Below are positions 17,355-26,051 of a stretch of DNA of 64,000 bases, one piece after another. Origin of the DNA: Microbacterium sp. SORGH_AS_0888 (GTDB lineage: Bacteria > Actinomycetota > Actinomycetes > Actinomycetales > Microbacteriaceae). Location of the stretch: assembly GCF_030818905.1 (NCBI RefSeq), contig NZ_JAUTAZ010000001.1, forward strand, positions 1,984,001-2,048,000, read 5' to 3'. Both the position numbers and the translations under genes were made by a program. The notes below the pieces were generated by a model. The model made no database searches. It worked only from the letters and a program-made list of their open reading frames with translations, and had not been told where the DNA came from. Positions within the stretch are counted from its first letter, which is position 1; each line of letters begins with the position of its first letter.

Positions 17355-18536
17355 CTACTCGAGCGCGGCGGGCAGGCGGAACCAGGCGACCGCGCCGCCG
17401 CCCTCGCGCGGCCGGAGCCCGATCGAGCCGCCGTGGGCCTGCACGATGCGGCGGCAGGTCGAGAGCCCGATGCCGCTCCCCTCGACATCCGTCCTCGCCC
17501 GCACGAGGGGCTCGAACACGCGAACCGCGTCGGCCGGGTCGATGCCGCTTCCGCGATCGGCGACCTCGACGCGCCAGAACTCGCCCTCGCGCTCGGACGA
17601 GACCTCCACACGCGGGTCGTCGCCGCTGAACTTCAACGCGTTGGCGAACAGATTCTGGAACACGGCGCGGAGCTGGCTCGCATCCGCCAGGACGACCGGC
17701 AGCGGACCCGCCTCGATGCGCGGATCGCCGTCGAACACGCCCACGTCGAACCGGGCCGCCTGCGCCACCTCGCCCAGGTCGACGCGCACGCGCCGCAGCT
17801 CACCGCCCAACCGGGCGTAGGCGAGGATGTCGCGGATCATCGCCTCCATGCGACCCGCGCCGCGCAGGCCCGTCTCCACCCAGCTCTCGAAGGAGGGCGG
17901 CGCGCCCGGGGCGTCGGCCAGGCTCTCGTGCAGGAGCTCGAGCGCGAGCGTGACCGAGGTCAAGGGCGAGGAGAGATCGTGACTGATCTGCCCCGCGAAC
18001 GCCGAGAGCTGACTGTTCGAGCGGCGCAGCTCGTCGCGCAGCTCCTCCGTGCGCCGCAGCGCCTGCTCGAGGTGCTGGGTCTGCCGCTCGAGCTCGAGGA
18101 TGTCGACGATCCGGTCCGCGAGGACAGCGAGCAGCGCGCTGCGGTGCGGATCGAGCTCACGCGGCTTCGTGTCGAACACGCAGAGCGTGCCGATCCGCTC
18201 GCCCTCGAGCTCGAGGGGGAAGCTCGCGTAGAAGCGCACGGCGCCGAGCTCGCCGGTCACGAAGGGGTTGTCGCGGAACCGCTCGTCGGCGAAGGCGTCG
18301 GACACGAGGATCGGTGTGCCCGTCTGCACGGTCACGGCGCACATCGAGTCCTCCCGCCGGCAGATCACGGCGTCGAAGCCCACCGCGGCGACGTTGTGCT
18401 GCGCATCGCTCGTCACGATGTTGATCGTGGCCATGGGGACGTCGGCCACGAAGGAGGCCAGCTCGACGACCGACCGCAGCGCCGCGGGGGCGCTCGTGAG
18501 CACACGGGACCTCTCGATGACGTCGTCTGCGCTCAT
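17355..18536 (-). CDS. GAF-domain sensor histidine kinase, orphan
   Basis: A 393-aa cytosolic kinase. Residues ~10-150 are a GAF domain (FVADVPMATINIVTSDAQHNVAAVGFDAVICRREDSMCAVTV). A coiled coil (LERQTQHLEQALRRTEELRDELRRSNSQL) leads to the H-box QISHDLSSPLTSVTLAL, the N-box LFANALKFS, and G boxes DRGSGID and GSGIGLSTCRRIVQAHGGSI. No membrane segment is visible and no response-regulator gene is adjacent, so its partner is elsewhere. It follows dcd by 58 nt on the same strand. Confidence 0.9.
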   Translation of the reverse strand: MSADDVIERSRVLTSAPAALRSVVELASFVADVPMATINIVTSDAQHNVAAVGFDAVICRREDSMCAVTVQTGTPILVSDAFADERFRDNPFVTGELGAVRFYASFPLELEGERIGTLCVFDTKPRELDPHRSALLAVLADRIVDILELERQTQHLEQALRRTEELRDELRRSNSQLSAFAGQISHDLSSPLTSVTLALELLHESLADAPGAPPSFESWVETGLRGAGRMEAMIRDILAYARLGGELRRVRVDLGEVAQAARFDVGVFDGDPRIEAGPLPVVLADASQLRAVFQNLFANALKFSGDDPRVEVSSEREGEFWRVEVADRGSGIDPADAVRVFEPLVRARTDVEGSGIGLSTCRRIVQAHGGSIGLRPREGGGAVAWFRLPAALE

Positions 18537-18594
18537 GGGCCCTCTCAGCGGCGGGGGGTCGGGCGGCTCGCGGGCCCTGGGGTTCGCCCCGCCC

Positions 18595-19200
18595 TCAGGC
18601 GCCGGGCGCCCCCGCGTCCGTCGTGCCGACATCCGTGCGGTGGAAGTTCTGGAAGGAACGGGAGGCGGTCGGACCCCGCTGGCCCTGGTACCGGTTGCCG
18701 TAGGGCCCGGAGCCATAGGGGTGCTCGGCCGGCGAGCTCAGGCGGAAGAAGCACAGCTGGCCGATCTTCATGCCGGGCCAGAGCGTGATCGGGAGCGTCG
18801 CGACGTTGGAGAGCTCGAGGGTCACGTGGCCGGAGAACCCGGGGTCGATGAACCCGGCGGTGGAGTGGGTGAGCAGGCCGAGACGACCGAGGGAGGATTT
18901 GCCCTCGAGCCGCGCGGCGACGTCGTCGGGCAGCGTCACCTGCTCGAACGTCGAGCCCAGCGCGAACTCGCCGGGGTGGAGCACGAAGGGCTCCTCGGGG
19001 GCGACCTCGATGAGGCGGGTCAGCTCGGGCTGGTCGACCGCGGGGTCGATGAAGGGGTACTTGTGGTTGTCGAACAGGCGGAAGTAGCGATCGAGACGCA
19101 CGTCGACGCTCGAGGGCTGGATCATGGCGTCTTCGGACGGCGTGAGGCCGATGCGGCCAGCGGAGAGTTCCTGCCTGATATCACGGTCGGAGAGCAGCAC
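18595..19200 (-). CDS. dcd: dCTP deaminase, probably bifunctional (dUMP-forming)
   Basis: A 201-aa trimeric dUTPase-fold enzyme. [28 protein letters not shown] and [20 protein letters not shown] are the active-site segments, the last holding the catalytic glutamate. [10 protein letters not shown] and a Gly/Tyr-rich tail ([17 protein letters not shown]) close over the nucleotide. Actinobacterial members such as the Mycobacterium enzyme convert dCTP directly to dUMP; bifunctionality here is by family. TAGGCT lies 6 nt before the GTG start, so the mRNA is probably leaderless. Confidence 0.94.
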   Translation of the reverse strand: MLLSDRDIRQELSAGRIGLTPSEDAMIQPSSVDVRLDRYFRLFDNHKYPFIDPAVDQPELTRLIEVAPEEPFVLHPGEFALGSTFEQVTLPDDVAARLEGKSSLGRLGLLTHSTAGFIDPGFSGHVTLELSNVATLPITLWPGMKIGQLCFFRLSSPAEHPYGSGPYGNRYQGQRGPTASRSFQNFHRTDVGTTDAGAPGA

Positions 19201-19300
19201 GCGCCCAGCCTAGTGGCCGGGGATGCCGAGGATGCGGCCGGCCGCCCTCGTAGACTGGCGGCGACGCGCGGCGGAACCGCGGCGCAGAACGTGAACAGCT

Positions 19301-21001
19301 ATGTCGCTCTCCCCCGCCGGGCTCGCCTTCCGCGCCGCCCGAGACCTGCTCCTCGACAACGCCCGCGACCTCGACGCCGCGCGCACCGCGTTCGCCTGGC
19401 CCGACGTCGGCGACCACTTCAACTGGGCCGTCGACTGGTTCGACGGCATCGCCCAGGGCAATGACCGGGTCGCGCTGCGCATCGCCGAGGAGGACGGCTC
19501 GGAGCGCTCGGCCACCTTCGACGAGCTGCGACGGCGCTCCAACCGTGTCGCGAACTGGCTGCGGGCGCAGGGCGTCGGCCGCGGCGACCGGGTCATGCTC
19601 ATGCTCGACAACCGCATGGAGCTGTGGGAGGCGATGCTCGCGATCATGAAGGTCGGGGCGGTCATGCTGCCGACCTCGGTCGTGCTCGGACCCGACGACC
19701 TCGCCGAGCGCATCGAGCGCGCCGGGATCCGCGCCGTGATCGCCGATCCGGTGGATGCCGCCAAGTTCGACGATCTCCCGTTCGAGCTCGTCCGCGTCGT
19801 CGTCGGCTCGCCGCGCGAGGGCTGGCGCTGGTTCGAGGAGGCCGCGGAGGCGAGCGACGCCGCACCGGGGGTCGAGGTGGACTCGACGGATGCGGCGATC
19901 ATCTACTTCACGTCGGGGACGACATCCCGCCCCAAGATGGTGGAGCACACCCACGTGACCTACCCGGTCGGTCATCTCTCGACCATGTACTGGATCGGTG
20001 TGCGCCCGGGCGACGTGCACATGACCATCAGCGCGCCCGGCTGGGGCAAGCACGCCTGGAGCCTCTTCTTCGCGCCGTGGATCGCCGAGGCCACGGTGTT
20101 CGTCTACAACTATCGACGCTTCGACCCGGTGGCGCTCACGGCCGCCCTCGACCGGGCAGGCGTCAACACCTTCTGCGCCCCGCCGACCGTGTGGCGGATG
20201 CTGATCCAGGCCTCGCTCGAGGACCGGCCGCGGGCGCTGCGCGAACTGCTGTCGGCAGGCGAGCCGCTGAACCCCGAGGTCATCGCGACGATCGAGCGGT
20301 GGTGGGGCATCCAGATCCGCGACGGCTACGGTCAGACCGAGCTGACGGCGGTGATCGGCAACACCCCCGGGATCGCGCTCAAGCCCGGGTCGATGGGCCG
20401 CGCGCTCCCGGGCAACGAGGTCGCGCTGATCGACCCGATCACGGGCCTCGAGGCCGACGAGGGCGAGATCTGCCTGCCGACGACGCCCGTGCGCCCGCTG
20501 AACCTCACGCCGGGATACGTCGGCGAGCCCGACCGCACCGCGAAGGTCGAGCACGACGGGTACTTCCACACGGGCGATGTCGCCTCCCGCGACGCCGACG
20601 GCTTCCTCACCTTCGTCGGGCGCACCGACGACGTGTTCAAGGCGAGCGACTTCAAGGTGTCGCCCTTCGAGGTCGAGTCGATCCTGCTGACGCACCCCGC
20701 CGTCGCCGAGGCGGGCGTGGTGGGCGCCCCCGACGAGGTGCGCCTCAACGTCGTGAAGGCCTACGTGCAGCTGAGCGCCACGGCATCCGCGAATGCCGAG
20801 ACCGCCCGCTCGATCCTCGCCCACGCCCGTGAGCACATGCCGCCGTACATGCGGGTGCGGCGGGTCGAGTTCTTCGAGCTGCCCAAGACCATCTCGGGCA
20901 AGATCCGGCGCGTCGAGCTGCGCGAGCGCGAGATCGCACAGGCGGGCGCACGGATCGAGACCGAGTTCCGCGAGGGCGACTTCGAGGGGCTGAAGCCGTA
21001 G
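19301..21001 (+). CDS. AMP-binding acyl-CoA synthetase
   Basis: A 566-aa ANL-superfamily ligase. IIYFTSGTTSRPKMVEHTH is the P-loop (A3), DGYGQTELTAVIG is A5, YFHTGDVASRDADGFLTFVGRTDDVFKASDFKVSPFEVE spans A7-A8 and the hinge, and KTISGKIRRVELRERE holds the catalytic lysine (A10). The N-terminal FNWAVDWFDGIAQGND segment resembles medium-chain or acetyl/benzoyl-type acyl-CoA synthetases; the acyl substrate is not certain. A TAGACT box at 19250-19255 may be its -10, in the divergent gap shared with dcd. Confidence 0.88.
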   Translation: MSLSPAGLAFRAARDLLLDNARDLDAARTAFAWPDVGDHFNWAVDWFDGIAQGNDRVALRIAEEDGSERSATFDELRRRSNRVANWLRAQGVGRGDRVMLMLDNRMELWEAMLAIMKVGAVMLPTSVVLGPDDLAERIERAGIRAVIADPVDAAKFDDLPFELVRVVVGSPREGWRWFEEAAEASDAAPGVEVDSTDAAIIYFTSGTTSRPKMVEHTHVTYPVGHLSTMYWIGVRPGDVHMTISAPGWGKHAWSLFFAPWIAEATVFVYNYRRFDPVALTAALDRAGVNTFCAPPTVWRMLIQASLEDRPRALRELLSAGEPLNPEVIATIERWWGIQIRDGYGQTELTAVIGNTPGIALKPGSMGRALPGNEVALIDPITGLEADEGEICLPTTPVRPLNLTPGYVGEPDRTAKVEHDGYFHTGDVASRDADGFLTFVGRTDDVFKASDFKVSPFEVESILLTHPAVAEAGVVGAPDEVRLNVVKAYVQLSATASANAETARSILAHAREHMPPYMRVRRVEFFELPKTISGKIRRVELREREIAQAGARIETEFREGDFEGLKP

Positions 21002-21045
21002 GCATCCGCCGCGTGCGGCTATGATGAGGGGGCGCACTGGCGCAC

Positions 21046-21119
21046 GGGGCTGTAGTTCAATGGCAGAACTTCTGCTTCCCAAGCAGACAGCGCGGGTTCG
21101 ATTCCCGTCAGCCCCTCCA
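21046..21119 (+). tRNA. tRNA-Gly (anticodon CCC)
   Basis: The 7-bp acceptor stem GGGGCTG/CAGCCCC, the TTCAATGGCAGAA D arm, anticodon stem TCTGC/GCAGA with loop TTCCCAA (anticodon CCC), and the T arm GCGGGTTCGATTCCCGT fold as a complete tRNA. The CCA end is encoded. It reads GGG codons. Confidence 0.96.
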
Positions 21120-21127
21120 CAGAACGA

Positions 21128-21143
21128 CGCCGGCAGGCCGGCG
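21128..21143 (+). terminator. Hairpin terminator after tRNA-Gly
   Basis: CGCCGGC-AG-GCCGGCG is a perfect 7-bp inverted repeat 9 nt after the tRNA CCA end. It lacks a long T tract, but its position suits processing or termination of the tRNA transcript. Confidence 0.5.
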
Positions 21144-21182
21144 TAGCCGTCATCCCGTCGCCCGGCGCTGCCGCGGCGGGCC

Positions 21183-23714
21183 TCAGCGATCGCTCCCGCG
21201 GCTGGTGATGGTCTGCACGAGAGCCAGGTACTCCTTCGGCGTGGCGTGCGGGAGGTAGGCCTCGCCGATGGCCATGCCGATGGCCGCGAGCTGCGCGGGA
21301 TCGGCATACGCCATGTAGATGGTCTCGTAGCGCGGGTTGAACTTGCTCTTGAAGCGGAACAATGACGTGAAGCCGTAGGCGGGCTCCAGCATCTCGCCGA
21401 GCCAGCCGAGCAGCCGGGTCATGATCGTCGGCTCACCCGTCTCCTCCCCCGGCTTGGTCGCCAGCGGTGCCCCGGACAGGCTCAGCACCTGGGCGCCCTG
21501 CTCCTTCATGTGCAGCGCGGCGGAGGCGATGACGAACTCCATGATGCCGGGCATGGCCCCGTCGCTGCGGCGCATGAAGTCGATCGTCCAGCCGGTGATC
21601 CGCCCGTCGGTCCAGCTGGGCAGCCAGCTGGTCGTGGCCTCGATGCCGCCGTCCTTGTTGATCGCGAGAAAGATCCCGACATCCGGGTCCTTCAGCTCCT
21701 CCATGCCGCCGAGCGTGAAGCCCATCTCGGGGAGCTTCTTGTTCGCGACCCACTCCTCGCTCACCGCCTCGATCTCGGCCGTGTAGTGCGCGGGCAGGTC
21801 GTCCCAGGTCGACCAGAGGGTGGTGACGCCCTCGCGCTGGCCGCGGTTCAGCGGCTGACGGACCTTCTGCCAGGCTTTGCCCGCGAGCTCCAGCCCCGGC
21901 AGGTCGAGCACGGTCTCTTCGCCGACCGACATGCACTGCCACCCGAAGGACTGGAAGATCGGCAGGTAGCGCTCGTGGAAGCTGTAGAAGCAGGCCGACC
22001 AGCCCTGCGACTCGCAGTAGGCGATGAAGCCCTCGATCGTCGCCCGCTCCTCGCCCTCCGCGCAGACCGGATCCGACATCGTCAGCGCGACCTTGTTGAT
22101 GACGCGATACGCGACCGCGCCCCGCCCGTCGGCGGTGAACCAGTGGCTGTTGCCGGCCCAGGTCCCCATGAAGCCCAGCGTCCCGCCGCCGCCCGCCTTC
22201 AGCAGATCGCGGAAACGGGCCTGGCCGGCTGCGTCGCTGTCGACGCGCGTGGCCCGGTAGAGCCGGATCGTGGCGACGATGAACACCGCCCAGAAGAGCA
22301 CACCCACCCACTGGTACGAGAACAGCGCCGCCCCGTCGATCGGGATCGCCTCCGCGACCACGTCGGGGAGGAAGCCGGCCGGGACGAAGGGGCGCAGGAT
22401 CTCGGAGAGCAGCGCGCCGACACCGGGCGCTCCGCCGAGGTGGTTCTCGCCGTCCACGAGCCCGATCACGATGTGGACGGCCGCGAGCACGATCCAGGAT
22501 CCGACGACCGTGACGAGGAAGACGAGCGCGGCCCGATGGGGAGCGGTCACCCGGAACCGGCGTCGCGTGACGACGAGCAGCACGAGCACGGCGATCGGCA
22601 CGAGCACGGCGAGCAGGATGACGACGGTGAACTCGGGGCCCAGGAGGTCTCGGGTCTGCTGGTCGAGGAGGTCGCCGGGCGACAGGGCGATCGCCGTTCC
22701 GACCGCGATCGCGGTCTTGGTGACGATCGCGAGGAGCCACGCGGCGCGCCGTCCGGTGCGAAGACCCACGGCGGCGAGCACGGAGAGGAAGAACGGCACA
22801 AGGCTCACCAGGAAGGGCCCCGGCCCGGCCGTGAGGATCGCGGCGGCCTGGTCGGCGCACTCGCGCGTGAAGTCGTCGGCGCAGGATGCCGGCAGCTCGG
22901 CGCCCGGATCCGAGACGAACCCGGCCACGACCAGGCCCAGCGGAGCGTCGAAGCTGTTCGCGATGAGCACGATGATCGGTCCGAGACCGGTGGCCGCCAC
23001 GATCGCGGCCACGAGGGTGCGCACCTCGCGGTAGGAGCTGCGGTGCCAGGCGGCGCGGGGACGTCCGCGCGCGATGACCGTCCCGGCGACGAGACCGATG
23101 AGGGCGGCGGCGAGGCGGTAGACGCTGTCGAGGTCACCCGCGTAGAGCGCGAACATCGCCAGCAGCGTGAAGCCGATCACCCGGATGCGTCGCTGCCACA
23201 GGGCGGGCGCGAACGCCGTGGCGGTCATGACCATGCCGAGCAGGCCGACCGTCGGGTCCAGCACCGTGTCCGTGGTCTTCAGGAGCGCCCAGTCCGTGCC
23301 CCAGAGCGTCATCAGCGCCTCCGCGCCGAGACCGAGCAGGATGCCTGCGATGCCGGTGACGAAGAAGGCGATCGCCGCGCGGACGGTGCCGAGCAGCCGC
23401 TCGGCGTAGGCGCCGACCGTGAGCACGAGCACGAGCGCGAGGACTCCGGCCACGAGCGAGTCGGGCACGAGCAGCGCGGTCAGCGGCGTCCACCATGCGC
23501 GCTCGACCGTCGTGGTGAGCGGGCTCGCCGCGAGGAGCTCCGGGTATCCGCCCCAGAACGTTCCGAAGCCGAGCCCTGTGCCGAGGACGACGAGCGCGAG
23601 CGCGACGCTGAAAGGGTGCGCGCGGAGGGCGGACACGAGCGCCCGGCTCCTGCCCGACGCGGAGGTGGCGTCGGGCCCGGAGGGCGACGACGGGGCGGTC
23701 TCGGATGCGGTCAT
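21183..23714 (-). CDS. MprF-like phosphatidylglycerol aminoacyltransferase with long membrane region
   Basis: An 843-aa membrane protein. Residues ~25-510 hold about a dozen hydrophobic segments; the first six (from PFSVALALVVLGTGLGFGTFWGG to AALIGLVAGTVIARG) resemble a rhomboid-like bundle without the GxSG serine. The C-terminal ~330 residues are the DUF2156/MprF catalytic domain (GNSHWFTADGRGAVAYRVINKVALTMSDPVC, ACFYSFHERYLPIFQSFGWQCMSVGEETVLDL, LNRGQREGVTT, FKSKFNPRYETIYMAY). Such enzymes move an amino acid from aminoacyl-tRNA to phosphatidylglycerol or diacylglycerol, making the surface more cationic. The esterase gene lies 36 nt upstream in the same direction. Confidence 0.87.
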   Translation of the reverse strand: MTASETAPSSPSGPDATSASGRSRALVSALRAHPFSVALALVVLGTGLGFGTFWGGYPELLAASPLTTTVERAWWTPLTALLVPDSLVAGVLALVLVLTVGAYAERLLGTVRAAIAFFVTGIAGILLGLGAEALMTLWGTDWALLKTTDTVLDPTVGLLGMVMTATAFAPALWQRRIRVIGFTLLAMFALYAGDLDSVYRLAAALIGLVAGTVIARGRPRAAWHRSSYREVRTLVAAIVAATGLGPIIVLIANSFDAPLGLVVAGFVSDPGAELPASCADDFTRECADQAAAILTAGPGPFLVSLVPFFLSVLAAVGLRTGRRAAWLLAIVTKTAIAVGTAIALSPGDLLDQQTRDLLGPEFTVVILLAVLVPIAVLVLLVVTRRRFRVTAPHRAALVFLVTVVGSWIVLAAVHIVIGLVDGENHLGGAPGVGALLSEILRPFVPAGFLPDVVAEAIPIDGAALFSYQWVGVLFWAVFIVATIRLYRATRVDSDAAGQARFRDLLKAGGGGTLGFMGTWAGNSHWFTADGRGAVAYRVINKVALTMSDPVCAEGEERATIEGFIAYCESQGWSACFYSFHERYLPIFQSFGWQCMSVGEETVLDLPGLELAGKAWQKVRQPLNRGQREGVTTLWSTWDDLPAHYTAEIEAVSEEWVANKKLPEMGFTLGGMEELKDPDVGIFLAINKDGGIEATTSWLPSWTDGRITGWTIDFMRRSDGAMPGIMEFVIASAALHMKEQGAQVLSLSGAPLATKPGEETGEPTIMTRLLGWLGEMLEPAYGFTSLFRFKSKFNPRYETIYMAYADPAQLAAIGMAIGEAYLPHATPKEYLALVQTITSRGSDR

Positions 23715-23750
23715 GCGGGGCTTCCTGTGTAGCGGAGGTGCGCGGATCGG

Positions 23751-25052
23751 TCAGGGGGCGGAGAGCCCGAGGTGTCGGTAGAGCAGCTCCATCGCCAAGG
23801 GGATCCCCCCGTCGAGGGCGGAGACGAGATGATCGGCGCCGGGCACGACGGAGAACGTCGTGTCGAACCCGGCTGCCGTGGCCAGTGCCGCGTTCGCCTC
23901 GGCGCCGGGCCGGAACCCGGGATCGTTCTGACCGACGGTGAAGACCGCGAGGTGACCGGCGAAGCGCCCCTTGTTCGCCGCGAGGCCCGCGGCGGGCTTG
24001 TTCGCGTCGAACGCGGCCGCGTCGCCGTCGAAGAGCGTCCTCACGGCCTCGTCGGCCCACTCGACGCCGGGGTACTCGTCCGGGGAGATCGCGATGACGT
24101 TGCCCCAGATGTCGGGATGCTGCGCCGCCCACGTGAACGCGCACGCGCCCCCGTTCGAGTAGCCCATGATCGTCCAGTACTTGTGGTCGAGCAGCACGGG
24201 CAGGCGCGCCGTCGCGTAGTCGGGGATGTCCTTGTTGACGTACGTCGGGACGTCGCCGTACTTCTTCGTGTTCGCGCACACCGGATCCTGGTTCTCGTTG
24301 CCGAGCTGGTCGGCGACGATCACGATCGGGGCGAGACCCTTGTTCGCGGCGGCCAGCCGATCGAGCGCGCTCGCGACGAACGAGGGGTCGGGGTTGCCGG
24401 GGTAGCCCATCATCATGACGACGAGCGGGAGCCGCGGCGGGTTCGCGGTGCGTGCCGCCGGGGGCAGGTAGATCGTGGCGTTCCGGGGCGCGAATCCTCC
24501 CGTGGACGGGATCGCCTGCGCACCGCTGAGCAACGCCGTCTCGCCCGTCGCCTTCATGTCCGCGGGCGGAGTCCACGTCTGGTACAGCGGCCCATCCGTG
24601 GTCTCGGTGGGCGCCGGAGTCGGCAGGCCGTCGAACTGCTCCTGGGTCGGGATGCCGAAGATCGCTCCCACGGTCCTGTCGATCCCGAACGCCGCGTTGA
24701 CACCCAACGCCGTCGACACCAGCGACAGGACCACGACCGCGCCGGCGACGACCTTGCGCCAGACCCCGCGTTCCCAGAGCGACACGGCCCCGATCAACGT
24801 CGCCGCGAGCCCGCCGGGTATCCAGAACCGGCAGACCGGCGGCAGCGTGACACCGAACGCGTTGGTCGTGTTGGCCCACGCCACCGCAGCGACGCCCACG
24901 GCCACCCCGACGCCGAGCGCGATCACGATGCGCCACAGCCACGCGGGGGTCGGACGTCGGATGAGCAGCACGATCAGACCGACGACCGTCAGGCCCCAGA
25001 CCGCCAGGGGAAGGGGTCCGTCGATGACGTCGAGCCGAAAGAACCATGTCAT
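23751..25052 (-). CDS. Membrane-anchored alpha/beta-hydrolase (esterase D-like)
   Basis: A 433-aa protein. Residues 1-150 contain four or five transmembrane helices (LPLAVWGLTVVGLIVLLI, IVIALGVGVAVGVAAVAWA, GLAATLIGAVSLW, VVAGAVVVLSLVSTALG). An extracytoplasmic alpha/beta-hydrolase domain follows, with nucleophile motif GYSNGG, acid in GQNDPGF and histidine in GADHLVSA. This is the putative-esterase/mycolyltransferase-like fold. The ATG at 25052 has AGGAG at good spacing; an ATG at 25094 is less likely. It is probably co-transcribed with the MprF-like gene, suggesting a role on aminoacylated lipids. Confidence 0.85.
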   Translation of the reverse strand: MTWFFRLDVIDGPLPLAVWGLTVVGLIVLLIRRPTPAWLWRIVIALGVGVAVGVAAVAWANTTNAFGVTLPPVCRFWIPGGLAATLIGAVSLWERGVWRKVVAGAVVVLSLVSTALGVNAAFGIDRTVGAIFGIPTQEQFDGLPTPAPTETTDGPLYQTWTPPADMKATGETALLSGAQAIPSTGGFAPRNATIYLPPAARTANPPRLPLVVMMMGYPGNPDPSFVASALDRLAAANKGLAPIVIVADQLGNENQDPVCANTKKYGDVPTYVNKDIPDYATARLPVLLDHKYWTIMGYSNGGACAFTWAAQHPDIWGNVIAISPDEYPGVEWADEAVRTLFDGDAAAFDANKPAAGLAANKGRFAGHLAVFTVGQNDPGFRPGAEANAALATAAGFDTTFSVVPGADHLVSALDGGIPLAMELLYRHLGLSAP

Positions 25053-25157
25053 CGGGGGCTCCTGTCCGGTGAACGACGGTTGTGCACGCGGCATGGGCAG
25101 CAGCGACTCTATCGCCTGGCGGCGGCGAGGACCGGCATCGATGCCCGACGGCGGCGG

Positions 25158-25822
25158 TCAGGTCGTGAGCCGGGGCAGGTGCCAGTCGAACACGATCGCG
25201 AGCGTACGCAGCGCGAACGCCGCGGCGAACCCGGCCAGCAGAGCCAGACCGCGAGCGCGGGTCCAGCGCAAGAGGATCCCCGTGGTGAGCGCGCCGGCGA
25301 GCGCCGCCGTGCCGTAGACGCTCTGCGTCAGCACGAAGGGCAGCCGGTCCAGGACGACATCCCGCACCAGCCCGCCGCCCGTGGCGGTCACCGTGCCGAG
25401 TGCCGTGACGACCCAGAGGTTGGCGCCGCGCGCGGCGGCCTTCTCGGCGCCGCCCACGGCGAACAGCGCGAGCCCCACGGCGTCCGCGGTCGCGAGCGCG
25501 AGCGTCGGGATGTCATCGATCGTCGCGACGACGCCGAAGGTGAGCAGGGATGCGCCGAGGGCGACGATGATCCGGATGCGCGACGAGAACGCCGCGGGCG
25601 GCAGGTCGCCCAGCAGCACGTCACGGAGGATGCCGCCGGCCAGGGCGACGAGGAAGCCGACGACCAGCACGCCCAGGAGGTCGAGACCCGCATGAGCCGC
25701 CGCTGCCGCGCCCTCGACGGCGAACAGACCCGTCGCCACGATGTCGAGGGTGTCGAAAGACGGGCGCTGATCACGGGCCGTCGGAGGCCGTCCGGAGCGC
25801 GATCCGCGTCGTTCACGTGCAC
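25158..25822 (-). CDS. TRIC/UPF0126-type channel protein, 5' end uncertain (possible frameshift)
   Basis: The body from about 25750 down to 25158 encodes ~200 residues of the trimeric intracellular cation channel-like family: two repeats, each with a GGGxxRD motif (ALAGGILRDVLLGDLPP and TATGGGLVRDVVLDRLPF), and six to seven helices. No ATG, GTG or TTG lies at a sensible place in this frame; the next start upstream is 26030. In the neighbouring frame GTG 25822/25816 gives VHVNDADRAPDGLRRPVISARL, and one missing base in the AAA run at 25756-25758 would join it smoothly to FDTLDIVATG. I therefore extend the feature to 25822 and flag a frameshift or assembly error. Confidence 0.65.
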
Positions 25823-26051
25823 AGCTGAGTCTATGAGGCCGCGACGTCGCCGACGCATGTTCGGGCCGAGCTCGCCGTGTCGCTTGGCGCGGTTGACCCG
25901 CTGGGACGCGGTGGCGCCGGAGACGCGCCTCTCCGCTGCCACCTGCGCGATCGCGCGGGTGGCAGCGTCCGATCAGTCGGCGGCGCCCCTCGGGTGAGAG
26001 CGCAGCGTCGGCAGGGACGGGTGAGGACATGATCCGCTCTTCGGGTCGGAG

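Noticed and set aside
23772-25997. A 741-codon plus-strand open frame
   Set aside because: It is the antisense shadow of the esterase and TRIC-like genes with Arg/His/Asp-rich noise and no ribosome site.
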